Positions 39,533-48,151 are shown, counted from the first letter of the stretch. The stretch is 64,000 nt of DNA from Frondihabitans peucedani (GCF_039537585.1 NZ_BAABAU010000001.1:1364001-1428000), one strand, 5' to 3'. The notes: generated from the letters alone by a model not told the origin. Program-made: numbers and translations.

Positions 39533-41050
39533 CTAGGCGGTGGCGGTCAGGCGCACCACGTTCCAGGAGAGCGGAGGCAGGACCACCTTCAGCACGGTGT
39601 CGTCCCAGCTCGTCGCGTCGTTGACCTCGGGAGCGACCTGGTCGGCCGTGTCGGCCGTGACCGTGAAGTACGGGTCGTCGTGCCGCAGCGTCGTCGCCTC
39701 GACGAGCTCCGCGCCCCGGGGGCCGAACGAGCGCGTGTCGATGTCGATCGTCACCGACTCGGTCTGGGAGCGGTTGACCGCGAACACGGCCACGTCTCCC
39801 GACGCAGGATCGTGCGTCGCGACGGAGTCGATCACCGGCACGTCGCCGTGCTTCGCGGTCTCGTAGGTCGGCGACTGCAGCTCGACGCGGAGCACGTTGC
39901 CCTGCGCGAACCTCGACGCCTGAGCGAAGGGGTGGTAGGTCGTCTGCTTCCAGCTGCGTCCGCCGGTCTCCGTCATGATCGGGGCGATGACGTTCACCAG
40001 CTGGGCGAGGCTGGCCGAGACGACCCGGTCGCTGTGCCGCAGGAGCGAGATGAGAAGGCCGCCCACGACGACGGCGTCAGCGACGCTGTAGTGGTCCTCC
40101 AGCAGGACGGGAGCGACGGGCCACTCGGTCTCGGGGTTCTTCGAGGCCTCGCCGTCGAGGTACCAGACGTTCCACTCGTCGAACGAGATGTTGATCCGCT
40201 TGGTGGCCTTCTTCGTGGCGCGGACGTGGTCGACGCTCGCCACGAGGTCGTCGATGAAGGCGTCCATCTGGACACCGGAGGCGAGGAAGCTGCCGAGGTC
40301 GCCGTCCTTCTCCCAGTAGTACGCGTGCATCGAGATCAGGTCGACCTCGTCGTACGCCTCCTCGAGGACCTCGCGCTCCCAGGTGCCGAAGGTCGGCATC
40401 TCGGCGCCGGACGAACCGCAGGCGACGAGGGTGAGGTCAGGATCGATGAGGCGCATCGCCCGGGCCGTCTCGGCGGCGAGGCGGCCGTACTCCTTCGCGG
40501 TCTTGTGGCCGATCTGCCATGGGCCGTCCATCTCGTTGCCGAGGCACCACATCTTGATGCCGTAGGGCTTCTCGGTGCCGTTCTTCTTCCGCAGGTCGGA
40601 GTGGAACGAGCCGCCCTCGCCGTTCGTGTAGTCGAGCAGGTCGATCGCCTCCTGCACGCCGCGGGTGCCGAGGTTGACGGCCATCATCGGCTCGACGCCG
40701 GCCTTCTCGGTCCAGCGCATGAACTCGTCGATGCCGACGGTGTTGGGCTCGGTGGAGTGCCAGGCGAGGTCCTTCCGGGCCGGGCGGTCCTCGACCGGGC
40801 CGATGCCGTCCTCCCAGCGGTACCCGGAGACGAAGTTGCCGCCCGGGTAGCGGACCGTCGAGATCCCGAGGTCGCGGACGTACTGCAGGACGTCGCCGCG
40901 GAAGCCGTCCTCGTCGGCGGTCGGGTGGCCCGGGTCGTGGATGCCGCCGTAGACGCAGCGGCCGAGGTGCTCGACGAAGGTGCCGAAGGTCTTCCGCGAG
41001 ACCGGAGCGACGACGAACGCGGGGTCGAGGCTGAGACGGGCAGATGTCAT
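39533..41050 (-). CDS. abfA: Alpha-L-arabinofuranosidase, GH51
   Basis: The 505-residue (beta/alpha)8 retaining glycosidase carries the acid/base Glu173 in CLGNEMDGPWQIG and the nucleophile Glu292 in ISFDEWNVWY, then a C-terminal beta-domain. There is no signal peptide, so it acts inside the cell on imported arabino-oligosaccharides. Released L-arabinose would enter the araBDA pathway encoded at 6-10 kb. AAGGAG lies 7 nt before the ATG. Confidence 0.93.
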   Translation of the reverse strand: MTSARLSLDPAFVVAPVSRKTFGTFVEHLGRCVYGGIHDPGHPTADEDGFRGDVLQYVRDLGISTVRYPGGNFVSGYRWEDGIGPVEDRPARKDLAWHSTEPNTVGIDEFMRWTEKAGVEPMMAVNLGTRGVQEAIDLLDYTNGEGGSFHSDLRKKNGTEKPYGIKMWCLGNEMDGPWQIGHKTAKEYGRLAAETARAMRLIDPDLTLVACGSSGAEMPTFGTWEREVLEEAYDEVDLISMHAYYWEKDGDLGSFLASGVQMDAFIDDLVASVDHVRATKKATKRINISFDEWNVWYLDGEASKNPETEWPVAPVLLEDHYSVADAVVVGGLLISLLRHSDRVVSASLAQLVNVIAPIMTETGGRSWKQTTYHPFAQASRFAQGNVLRVELQSPTYETAKHGDVPVIDSVATHDPASGDVAVFAVNRSQTESVTIDIDTRSFGPRGAELVEATTLRHDDPYFTVTADTADQVAPEVNDATSWDDTVLKVVLPPLSWNVVRLTATA

Positions 41051-41066
41051 GGGGGTTCTCCTTGGT

Positions 41067-41101
41067 TACATCGTTGTACTCGGAGTATGTACAACGATGT
41101 A
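41067..41101 (-). promoter_or_regulatory. Paired LacI-type operators at the GH51 promoter
   Basis: TACATCGTTGTA (41067-41078) and its reverse complement TACAACGATGTA (41090-41101) are two near-palindromes of form TACAWCGWTGTA, 23 bp centre to centre, together making a 13-bp inverted repeat. A CATACT -10-like box lies between them. Binding would block the promoter directly. Confidence 0.75.
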
Positions 41102-41145
41102 CTACCGCGTCAAGGGGGCGGGCGCAGGATCGCGCCCGGGTCGGG

Positions 41146-41710
41146 GGTCGCAGCGAAGGAGGAGTCCTCTCGCCCACACACACAGACACAGAAGGACGAC
41201 CCCGCCAGAGCTCCTCCGGCAGTCCCGACGGACGCGCGCGGGCAGGGGGCATCGCAGTAAAGGAGGAGTTCCTCGCAGCCGAGGAGGAGCCTGCCGCGCC
41301 CACACGCACAGAAGGAGGACCTCGGGCGGGATCCTGCGCGAAAAGAGGACTAACCCACCAGAACTCCTCCGGCAGTTACGACCGACGCGCGGGCGCGGGG
41401 GCATCGCAGAAAAGGAGGAGTTCCTCGCAGCAGAGGAGGAGCCCGCCTCGCCCAGACGCACAGGAGGAGGACCTCGGGCGGGGTCCTGCGCGAAAAGAAG
41501 GGCGACCCCGCCAGAACTCCTCCGTTGGCGACGACGGACGCGCGCGGGCAGGGGCATCGCAGCAAAGGAGGAGTTCCTCGCAGCAGAGGAGGAGTCGGAC
41601 TCGCCGACACGCACAGAAGGAGGACCTCGGGCGGGATCCTGCGCGAAAAGAGGACTACCCCACCAGAACTCCTCCGGCAGTCACGACCGACGCGCGCGAG
41701 CAGGGGCATC
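41146..41710. repeat. Non-coding tandem array of ~153-bp units upstream of the GH51 operon
   Basis: About 3.5 units are recognisable by the anchor AGGAGGAGTTCCTC at 41261, 41413 and 41566 (periods 152 and 153). A shortened, divergent copy at 41157 (104 bp before the next) and a partial copy at the end are also present. Each full unit holds a 10-bp inverted repeat (GAACTCCTCC or a one-base variant, then GGAGGAGTTC about 46 nt later), a purine-rich run and a GGGATCCTGCGCGAAAAG-type segment. Open frames through it differ by unit, and one period is not a multiple of three, so I regard it as non-coding. The 756-bp gap otherwise holds only the GH51 promoter. Confidence 0.85.
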
Positions 41711-41806
41711 GAAGCACCCATGCCCGAAGCACGACGATTCCCCCGGAGACGACGAAGGCAGGCCCGGAGGCCTGCCCTGTCGATGCGCCCGAGGCGCCGA
41801 GTGGTG

Positions 41807-42298
41807 CTAGACGGTGACGGCCGCCAGCACCTCGTCGAGGACGGCCGAGGCCTCCTCGTCGGTGGACTTCTGAGCGAGCGCGAGCTCGGAGATGAGCACC
41901 TGGCGCGCCTTGAGCAGCATGCGCTTCTCACCGGCGGAGACTCCACTGTCTTGATCGCGGCGCCACAGGTCGCGGACGACCTCGCTGACGCTGTAGACGC
42001 TGCCGGACCCCATCTTCTCGGTGTTGGCCTTGAAGCGCCTCGACCAGTTGCCGGGCTCTTCGACGTGGTCGCTGCGCAGGACCTCGAAGACCGCCTCGAC
42101 GCCCTTGGCGTCGATGACGTCGCGGACGCCCACCAGGTCGACGTTGTCGACGGGGAGCTCGATCATCAGATCGCTCGCGTGGACGTTCAGGGTGATGTAT
42201 TTCTTCTCGACGCCCTTGATCGTGCGGGTCTTGACCGCGGTGATGGTGGCTGCGCCGTGGTGGGGGTACACGACGGTCTCCCCTACTTCGAAAATCAT
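41807..42298 (-). CDS. carD: CarD-family transcriptional regulator
   Basis: The 163-residue protein has an N-terminal RNA-polymerase-interacting Tudor-like domain ([17 protein letters not shown]) and a helical C-terminal DNA-binding domain with the conserved Trp region [17 protein letters not shown]. In actinobacteria CarD stabilises open promoter complexes and is essential in mycobacteria. It is usually next to ispD/ispF, but here it stands alone. A TAGAAT -10-like box lies in the 190-bp upstream region near the mntH end. Confidence 0.94.
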   Translation of the reverse strand: MIFEVGETVVYPHHGAATITAVKTRTIKGVEKKYITLNVHASDLMIELPVDNVDLVGVRDVIDAKGVEAVFEVLRSDHVEEPGNWSRRFKANTEKMGSGSVYSVSEVVRDLWRRDQDSGVSAGEKRMLLKARQVLISELALAQKSTDEEASAVLDEVLAAVTV

Positions 42299-42488
42299 CT
42301 AGTCGTGCCTCTGTTCTCTTTACGAGTCGTGACGGATCCGGAGAGCAGCTCGAGACGAGTGCGGACCGTTGCCGGGCATCATCTCGGCAGTCTTACCATT
42401 CTACCCGATAAAGAGGGACTAGGATGCCGCGGCCCCGGCCAGACGGACGCCCCCAGAGAACAGGCCCGATCCCGGAGAACAGGGCCGC

Positions 42489-43727
42489 TCAGAAGACCAG
42501 CACGAGCAGGACGACGTTCAGCACGATGAGCGCGACGGCCGCGACCGCCGCGAGCGCGGTCGTGTGCCAGCGGTTGCGGAGGTCGCCCATCGTCGCCCGG
42601 GACGCCGTGAACAGCACCAGCGGGACGAGCGCGAACGGGATTCCGAACGACAGGACGACCTGGCTGATCACGAGGGCGGAGGTCGGGTCGGCGCCGAACG
42701 CGAGGAGCGCCAGTGCGGGGAGGAGGGTCACGATCCTGCGGTAGAGGAGCGGGACGCGGTAGTGCAGGAGGCCGTGCATGATCTCGGAGCCCGCGTAGGC
42801 GCCCACCGAGGTCGAGGCGAGGCCGGACGCGAGCAGGCCCACCGCGAACAGGGTCGCGACGAGCGGCCCGAGGTGCACCAGGAGGGCCGCGTGGGCCCCC
42901 TCGAGCGTGTCGGTCCCCGAGACTCCGCGGAGGGTGCCTGCGGCGACCAGCAGGATCGCGACGTTCACCGTCCCCGCGACGACGAGCGCGATCGTGACGT
43001 CGATCCTGGTCACCTTCAGGAGCCGCCGGGGCGCCACGAGCGACCCCTCGAAGCGGTCGCGGGCGAGCGCGGAGTGCGCGTAGATCGCGTGCGGCATGAT
43101 CGTCGCGCCGAGGATCGAGACCGCCAGGAGGACCGAGCGCGAGCCCTCGAAGTGCGGCACGAGCCCCGACGCCACGGAGGCCCAGTGCGGCGGGGCCACC
43201 AGGAGGCCGGCGCAGAAGCCGACCGCGATCAGGACCACCATGCCGGTGATGACGCGCTCGAACAGCTGCGCCCGCCCCCGGCTCTGCAGGAGCAGCAGGC
43301 ACAGGGAGATGATGCCGGTGACCAGGCCGCCGACCAGCAGCGGCAGCTGGAACAGCAGGTTCAGGGCGATCGCGCCGCCGATGACCTCGGCGATGTCGGT
43401 CGCCATCGCCACGAGCTCGGCCTGCGCCCAGAACGCCCGCCGGACCCAGGGCTTCGAGAGGCGCCTCCCGAGGAGCTCGGGGAGGCTGGCCCCGGTGGCG
43501 ATGCCGAGCTTCGCCGAGAGGTACTGGATGAGCCAGGCCGTTGCGTTGCCGGCGATGACGACCCAGACGAGCAGGTAGCCGAACAGCGCCCCCGCCGTCA
43601 TGTTGCTCGCGACGTTGCCCGGGTCGAGGTAGGCGACTCCCGCGACGACCGCGGGCCCGAGGAGGGTGACCAGGCGCGCGGACGACGGCGGCCGGCGCGT
43701 GTCGCTCGGTGGCGCCTCGGTCGTCAT
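42489..43727 (-). CDS. mntH: Nramp-family divalent metal (Mn/Fe) transporter
   Basis: The 412-residue transporter has the metal-binding DPGN motif in helix 1 (AYLDPGNVASN) and MPHAIYAHS in helix 6, with about 11 helices in all. It imports Mn2+ or Fe2+ with protons. The start at 43727 places DPGN at the normal distance from the N-terminus; the open frame continues upstream without homology. It is divergent from the amine oxidase gene. No clear DtxR/MntR box was recognised. Confidence 0.92.
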   Translation of the reverse strand: MTTEAPPSDTRRPPSSARLVTLLGPAVVAGVAYLDPGNVASNMTAGALFGYLLVWVVIAGNATAWLIQYLSAKLGIATGASLPELLGRRLSKPWVRRAFWAQAELVAMATDIAEVIGGAIALNLLFQLPLLVGGLVTGIISLCLLLLQSRGRAQLFERVITGMVVLIAVGFCAGLLVAPPHWASVASGLVPHFEGSRSVLLAVSILGATIMPHAIYAHSALARDRFEGSLVAPRRLLKVTRIDVTIALVVAGTVNVAILLVAAGTLRGVSGTDTLEGAHAALLVHLGPLVATLFAVGLLASGLASTSVGAYAGSEIMHGLLHYRVPLLYRRIVTLLPALALLAFGADPTSALVISQVVLSFGIPFALVPLVLFTASRATMGDLRNRWHTTALAAVAAVALIVLNVVLLVLVF

Positions 43728-43893
43728 CGGTGCCCTTCGCTCGGTCGCGCCGCGGTGGGCGTCGCGAGTGCCGCTCCAGAACGCCACTTGAGGAGTGCCA
43801 CGGTCTGGACTGCCACAGTAGAGGACCCCGCCGACACTCGCTCGGCGGTCTTGCCGGTCGCGACTCCGCGGGGCCTGCGACAATGACGACACC

Positions 43894-45414
43894 ATGTCCA
43901 TCAGTCGGCGGCTGTTCCTCCTGGGCTCCCTGTCGGGGGCGGGAGTGCTCGTGCTGTCGGGGTGCACCGATCCTGCGCCCGCCCCGTCGGCCACCGCCAC
44001 CAGGGCACCGAGCCCGTCGCCCAGCCCCACGCCGAGCGGCCCCGCGCCCGCGGCCTTCCGCCGCAGCCGCTGGGGAGCGGACACGTACAGCTACGGGTCG
44101 TCGAGCTACCTCGCCGCGGGCGCGACCGATGCCGATCGCGCGGCGCTCGCAGCGAGTCTCGATGACAAGGTGTTCTTCGCCGGGGAGGCCGTGGCCGCGT
44201 CCCAGCCGGGAACCGTGATGGGCGCGCACTCGTCGGGCCTGACCGCGGCAGCCGAGGTCGCGGCCGTCGCGGCTCCCGGGGAGCGCATCGCCGTGATCGG
44301 CGCCGGCATGGCGGGCGCGACAGCCGCGCGGACCCTCGCCGACCAGGGCTTCGACGTCGTGGTCGTCGAGGCGCGGGGCCGGGTCGGCGGCAGGATCGCG
44401 TCGTACGACTCCGACGACTGGCCCTTCGAGGTGCAGCTCGGCGTCGGCACCCTCACCGGCGACGGTGCCGCGGCCTTCGAGTCGCTGCTCGCCTCGGCCG
44501 GTGTGACCACCGTCGAGGTCGAGGCGACGGCGACCGCCAGGATCGCCGGCCGGGAGACCCCGCTTCCAACGTCTGAGGCGGTGTCCGAGGCCCTCGACAC
44601 GGCCGCCGCCTGGGCTGCGGAGCACGCCGGCGAGGAGAGCGTGCAGGACGCCGTCGCGTCGTCGGGAGCGTCGGCGCGGCTCGACACGCGCCCCGACTCG
44701 AGCGGCGTGTCGGACGCCGACCGCCTCGCGTTCCTGCTCGACGAGGCACTGCCGGCCCGGGTCGGCGCGGCGGCGACGAAGGTGTCGTCGCGGGTGCTGG
44801 GCGACGAGATCCTGCCGGGCTCCGGGCAGCTCGTGACCCGCGGCTTCGGCGACTACGTCACCGACCAGCTCCGCGACCTCGACGTGCTCCGCAGCAGCAA
44901 CGTCACGCAGATCGACTACGGCAACGAGGGCGTGGGCCTCCGGCTGGTCACGGGCGAGTCGCTCTCGGCCGACCGCGTCGTCTCGACCATCCCTCTCGGC
45001 GTGCTGAAGAAACGGAGGATCGTCTTCGTCCCGGCGCTGCCCAGCACCCACCTCGACGCCATCGACGCGCTCGGGATGGGAGTCCAGGACGTCCTGTGGC
45101 TCCGCTTCGACCAGCGCCTCTGGTCGACCGACGCGACCGTGTGGGCCGTGCTCGACGACTCGGCCGCCTCCCGGCTCTGGCTGAACCTGGAGCCCGCGAC
45201 CGGGTTCCCGATCCTGGTCGCCCTCACCGGCGGCCGGACCGCCACCGCCCTCGAGAAGCTCAGCGACTCCGATGCGGTCGACGCCGCGGTGCGGTCGATC
45301 GCGCCCTACTTCGACCTGGTGCCGTCGACGGCGTCGCCGACTCCGACGCCGGGTGCGGGGTCGTCGCCGACTCCGACGCCGGGTGCCGGGTCGTCGCCGA
45401 CTCCGACGCCCTGA
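43894..45414 (+). CDS. Exported flavin amine oxidase with apparently circularly permuted domain order
   Basis: The 506-residue protein has a twin-arginine-like start (SRRLFLLG) and lipobox LSGC, so it is probably a lipoprotein. Residues ~50-127 contain RSRWGADTYSYGSSSY, KVFFAGEAVA and PGTVMGAHSSGL. These motifs end ordinary flavin monoamine oxidases by closing the FAD site. The Rossmann start IAVIGAGMAGATAARTLADQG appears only at ~132, followed by ARGRVGGRI, and the protein ends after the segment that normally precedes RSRW. A Pro/Thr/Gly tail encoded by 30-bp repeats follows. All FAD-contact motifs are present, so activity is likely. The substrate is unknown. Confidence 0.85.
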   Translation: MSISRRLFLLGSLSGAGVLVLSGCTDPAPAPSATATRAPSPSPSPTPSGPAPAAFRRSRWGADTYSYGSSSYLAAGATDADRAALAASLDDKVFFAGEAVAASQPGTVMGAHSSGLTAAAEVAAVAAPGERIAVIGAGMAGATAARTLADQGFDVVVVEARGRVGGRIASYDSDDWPFEVQLGVGTLTGDGAAAFESLLASAGVTTVEVEATATARIAGRETPLPTSEAVSEALDTAAAWAAEHAGEESVQDAVASSGASARLDTRPDSSGVSDADRLAFLLDEALPARVGAAATKVSSRVLGDEILPGSGQLVTRGFGDYVTDQLRDLDVLRSSNVTQIDYGNEGVGLRLVTGESLSADRVVSTIPLGVLKKRRIVFVPALPSTHLDAIDALGMGVQDVLWLRFDQRLWSTDATVWAVLDDSAASRLWLNLEPATGFPILVALTGGRTATALEKLSDSDAVDAAVRSIAPYFDLVPSTASPTPTPGAGSSPTPTPGAGSSPTPTP

Positions 45415-46079
45415 CCGCTCCCCCGGAACGGGCGGACGCGCAGGCGCCCGGGCCCCGGCCTCAGGTGGCTCAGCCCGATCAGGGCCGCCAGCACGCCGAC
45501 GACGATCGCCAGCACGAGCCCGTTGTACAGGCGGAACTGCGCCGCGCTCACCTGCGCAGGATCGAGGAAGAAGTACGGGTACCAGCGCACCTCCCGGCCT
45601 CGAGCCAGCGTGAACCACCCCCAGGCCAGCGGATACAGCAGGACGAGCCAGAGCGTCCGCCAGCGCACGGGCGTGCGGCCGGGCGCCACCACCCAGTCGA
45701 CGAGCACGTAGCCCGCCAGCCAGAAGTGCAGCACCTGGCTCGACGGCGGGAACGCCAGCGAGTAGTGGTGGCTCGCCGACTGCGAGACGATCACCGCGAA
45801 GACCACGCCCGAGACGATGACATAGCAGGAGACCAGCGCGTGCACCGCCGCGAACCACGGCGGATCGCTCCGGCCCCGGACGGTCAGCACGCCCGAGATC
45901 GCGAGCACGGCGACGTTCGCCATGTTGCTCTGCTGCGTGAAGTAGCTGAAGTAGTTCAGAGTGGCGAACGTCGAAAAGCCCAGGACGTACTCGAAGTTGG
46001 CCCAGAGCGCCGCCACGCCCACCGCTGCCGCCGCCAGCCGCACGAGTCCGGACAGGCGGAACGCGAGGGTGGTGTGCAC
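45306..46079 (-). CDS. Pr6Pr-family membrane protein
   Basis: The 257-residue protein has about six helices, with YFTQQSNMANVAVLAISG, VLHFWLAGYVLVDWVVAPGR and a WGWFTLARG segment. These are typical of the Pr6Pr/FAR-17a-like family common in actinobacteria and of unknown function. The last ~45 residues are a GVGVGDDPAP repeat encoded by the reverse strand of the amine oxidase's 30-bp repeats, so the two genes overlap tail to tail by 109 bp. A shorter real product is possible but no earlier stop exists. Confidence 0.8.
   Translation of the reverse strand: MHTTLAFRLSGLVRLAAAAVGVAALWANFEYVLGFSTFATLNYFSYFTQQSNMANVAVLAISGVLTVRGRSDPPWFAAVHALVSCYVIVSGVVFAVIVSQSASHHYSLAFPPSSQVLHFWLAGYVLVDWVVAPGRTPVRWRTLWLVLLYPLAWGWFTLARGREVRWYPYFFLDPAQVSAAQFRLYNGLVLAIVVGVLAALIGLSHLRPGPGRLRVRPFRGSGQGVGVGDDPAPGVGVGDDPAPGVGVGDAVDGTRSK
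45333..45410. repeat. 30-bp tandem repeat read in both directions
   Basis: About 2.6 copies of a 30-bp unit (GTCGCCGACTCCGACGCCGG core) encode SPTPTPGAGS on the plus strand and GVGVGDDPAP on the minus strand, at the C-termini of two convergent genes. Confidence 0.85.
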
Positions 46080-46182
46080 CGCCTCACCCGCTCCCGCCTC
46101 GACCGCTGTGGCGACCGGGGCCGCCGCCTACCCCGACGAGCGTAGCGAGATCGCCCGGGAGCGGCCGGGGCGGCGCCTCGTG

Positions 46183-46237
46183 GGCACGGCGTCGGCACGG
46201 CGTCGGATCGGCGTCGGCTCGGCGTCGGCTCGGCGCC
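46183..46237. repeat. Five 11-bp tandem repeats in an intergenic gap
   Basis: Units of form GGCWCGGCGTC repeat five times between the Pr6Pr start and the MarR gene end. No gene is seen in the 163-bp gap. Confidence 0.8.
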
Positions 46238-46242
46238 TCCGG

Positions 46243-46710
46243 CTACGCGTCGTCGACGGCGTTGAAGCGCTCGAGGCCCCGTGCCAGGCGGTCGATCTCG
46301 TCGTCCGACCAGTCGGCGAGCCGCCGCTCGAGCTCGCTGTGGTTGGCCGCGGTCGAGCTCTCGAGGAGCTCGCGCCCGCGATCCGACAGGCGCAGGATCT
46401 GCCCCCTCGCCCCGGCGCGCTCGGCTTCCGGGGCGACCTCGACCAGCCCGAGCTCCTGCAGGTCGCCCACCTGGCGGGAGATCGTCGACCGGTTGAGGCG
46501 GAGGCCCTGGGCGATGTCGATGGCGCGGCAGTCGCGGGTCTGCGCGATGAAGGTCAGGAGCGTGTGCTGGACGACGGTCAGCGGGGCGGCGGCTCGGCGG
46601 TTCCGCGCGACGGCCCTCCGCGAGATGGTCTCCATCTGCGTGTAGACGGCCCTGGTGCGCTCCGCCCGCCGCGACTCCCCGCCCGCGCCTGACACCGTGC
46701 CCGACTCCAT
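46243..46710 (-). CDS. MarR-family regulator of the divergent transporter gene
   Basis: The 155-residue MarR protein has a winged helix with CRAIDIAQGLRLNRSTISRQVGDLQELGLVE and a C-terminal dimerisation helix. An upstream ATG at 46752 lies inside the palindromic operator-like site, so I prefer the start at 46710. It is divergent from the ABC-2-like membrane protein gene. The arrangement is the usual one for a repressor of an export system that responds to small aromatic or lipophilic compounds. Confidence 0.87.
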   Translation of the reverse strand: MESGTVSGAGGESRRAERTRAVYTQMETISRRAVARNRRAAAPLTVVQHTLLTFIAQTRDCRAIDIAQGLRLNRSTISRQVGDLQELGLVEVAPEAERAGARGQILRLSDRGRELLESSTAANHSELERRLADWSDDEIDRLARGLERFNAVDDA

Positions 46711-46744
46711 GCCCGCGAGTGTACCGATCGGGTGTATCGTTGCT

Positions 46745-46759
46745 TGTTGCATAATGCAA
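46745..46759. promoter_or_regulatory. MarR-type operator GTTGCATAATGCAAC
   Basis: A perfect 15-bp palindrome overlaps -10-like hexamers on both strands (CATAAT for the plus gene, CATTAT for the minus gene). A repressor bound here would silence both divergent genes. Confidence 0.75.
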
Positions 46760-46795
46760 CACTACGACTCCCTCCCGACGCGCGAAAGGCCAGCG

Positions 46796-47959
46796 GTGAC
46801 GACAGACACCTCCCCCACCCGATCCCTGCAGCAGGTGGCCCTCCGGCCCTCCTCCCCCCGCACGACCGATTCGAGGGCGCAGGATCACGGGGGCGCTCAC
46901 CGGCACCTCCCCGCACCCGCCCGCGGGCCGCGCACCCTCTTCGGCGCACCCCTCGGAGTCCTCCGCGCCTTCGGCCTCGCCGTCCTGGTCCCGCTCTTCC
47001 TCGCCGTCGGCATGTCGCTCGCGTACCTCGGCGCGTTCCACCAGCCGACGCCGCACGACCTCCCCGTCGCCGTGGTCGGCACCAGCGCCGAGACGCAGGT
47101 CTTCGCGCAGCGACTCACCGACAACGACCCCGACGCGCTGAGCGTCCGCACCGTCGCCACCGACGCCGAGGCCCGGAAGCTCATCGAAGGCCGCACCCTC
47201 ACCGCCGCGTACGAGCCGACGGCCACGCAGGCCACGCTGCTCGTCTCGTCCGCCGCGTCCGAGACGAGCGCCAACGTGGCGCAGAAGATCTTCCAGCCGA
47301 TCGCCTTCTCCCAGAAGCTCCCGTACCAGGTCGTCGACGTCGTGCCGGCGGCCGAGCACGACTCGACCGGTCAGGGGCTGTTCTTCCTGCTGGTCGGCCT
47401 GAGCGTCGGCTCCTACGCCACCGCCGCCGCGGTCGCAGCGTTCGCCGCCCGCCTCGGCATCCGCGCGTCGATCCTGACCTCGTTCGTCATGTCGGCCGTG
47501 GTCTCCGGCATCGCCATGACCGTCGCGGGCCCGATCTACCACGTCGTCGACGGCAACGTCTGGGGCGTCTGGCTGCTCGGCTGGCTCTACTCGGTGGCGA
47601 TCATCCTGATCGGGGTGGGCCTCCACCCGATCCTGCGCCACTGGACCACCGCCGCCCTGACCATGCTCTTCGTCATGCTCAACTTCACCTCGTCGGGCGG
47701 CATCTTCGCGGTGCACCTCATGCCCGGGTTCTTCGCCGGGCTCCACGCCTTCTGGAACGGAGCCGCCTGGCTCGACGCCGCGCAGACGGTGCAGTACTTC
47801 CCCGGGCACGGGTACGGGCTCGACGTCCTGCGCCTCGGCCTCTGGGCGGTCGTCGGGCTCGGGCTCGCGCTTCTGACGCACCTCTTGAGCGCCCGCCGCG
47901 TGCGGCTCGCGAACGAGCGCGTCGCCACGCGCGAGGAGGAGCAGGTCATCGCGGCGTAG
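46796..47959 (+). CDS. ABC-2/YhgE-like membrane export protein
   Basis: The 387-residue protein has one N-terminal helix (~62-85), a large extracytoplasmic domain (~90-185, DLPVAVVGTSAETQVFAQRL and an EARKLIEGRTLTAAYEP segment), and five further helices. That is the layout of DUF3533/YhgE-Pip and ABC-2-type permeases lacking their own ATPase. The GTG start has AAAGG 7 nt upstream. The neighbouring MarR regulator suggests a substrate-induced exporter; no ATP-binding subunit is adjacent. Confidence 0.78.
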   Translation: MTTDTSPTRSLQQVALRPSSPRTTDSRAQDHGGAHRHLPAPARGPRTLFGAPLGVLRAFGLAVLVPLFLAVGMSLAYLGAFHQPTPHDLPVAVVGTSAETQVFAQRLTDNDPDALSVRTVATDAEARKLIEGRTLTAAYEPTATQATLLVSSAASETSANVAQKIFQPIAFSQKLPYQVVDVVPAAEHDSTGQGLFFLLVGLSVGSYATAAAVAAFAARLGIRASILTSFVMSAVVSGIAMTVAGPIYHVVDGNVWGVWLLGWLYSVAIILIGVGLHPILRHWTTAALTMLFVMLNFTSSGGIFAVHLMPGFFAGLHAFWNGAAWLDAAQTVQYFPGHGYGLDVLRLGLWAVVGLGLALLTHLLSARRVRLANERVATREEEQVIAA

Positions 47960-47999
47960 CCCGGGGCGGGCCGCGCTGCTGCCCCACCTCCGCACGCCA

Positions 48000-48063
48000 A
48001 AACCCTCCCGTTCGGCTGTCGCGGTGGTCCTAGGACCACCGCGACAGCCGATCGGGAGGGTTT
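48000..48063. terminator. 64-bp spacerless palindrome between convergent genes
   Basis: Two 32-bp arms meet at CCTAGG with no loop and only one mismatch (48011/48052). It lies in the 192-bp gap between the ABC-2-like gene and the MFS gene. Transcribed from either side it gives the same strong hairpin, so termination is the simple role; the perfection and lack of a spacer are unusual. Confidence 0.65.
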
Positions 48064-48151
48064 GAGGGAGCACCGCGGGGCCGGGCGGCCGGGCGGGCCG
48101 GGGCGGGTCAGGCGGCCGAGCAGCGCCGGCCCGGCGGGCGGGCAGGCAGGG

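Noticed and set aside
41146-41710. Tandem array considered as a CRISPR
   Set aside because: Units are ~153 bp of continuous repeat without short repeats separated by unique spacers, and no cas gene is nearby.
41044-41817. Open frame of 257 codons through the tandem array
   Set aside because: Repeat periods of 104, 152 and 153 bp shift the reading frame between units, and several frames stay open only because of base composition.
46710-46752. Start of the MarR gene at 46752
   Set aside because: That ATG lies inside the palindromic operator-like site overlapping the -10 boxes, so it would be at or upstream of the transcription start.
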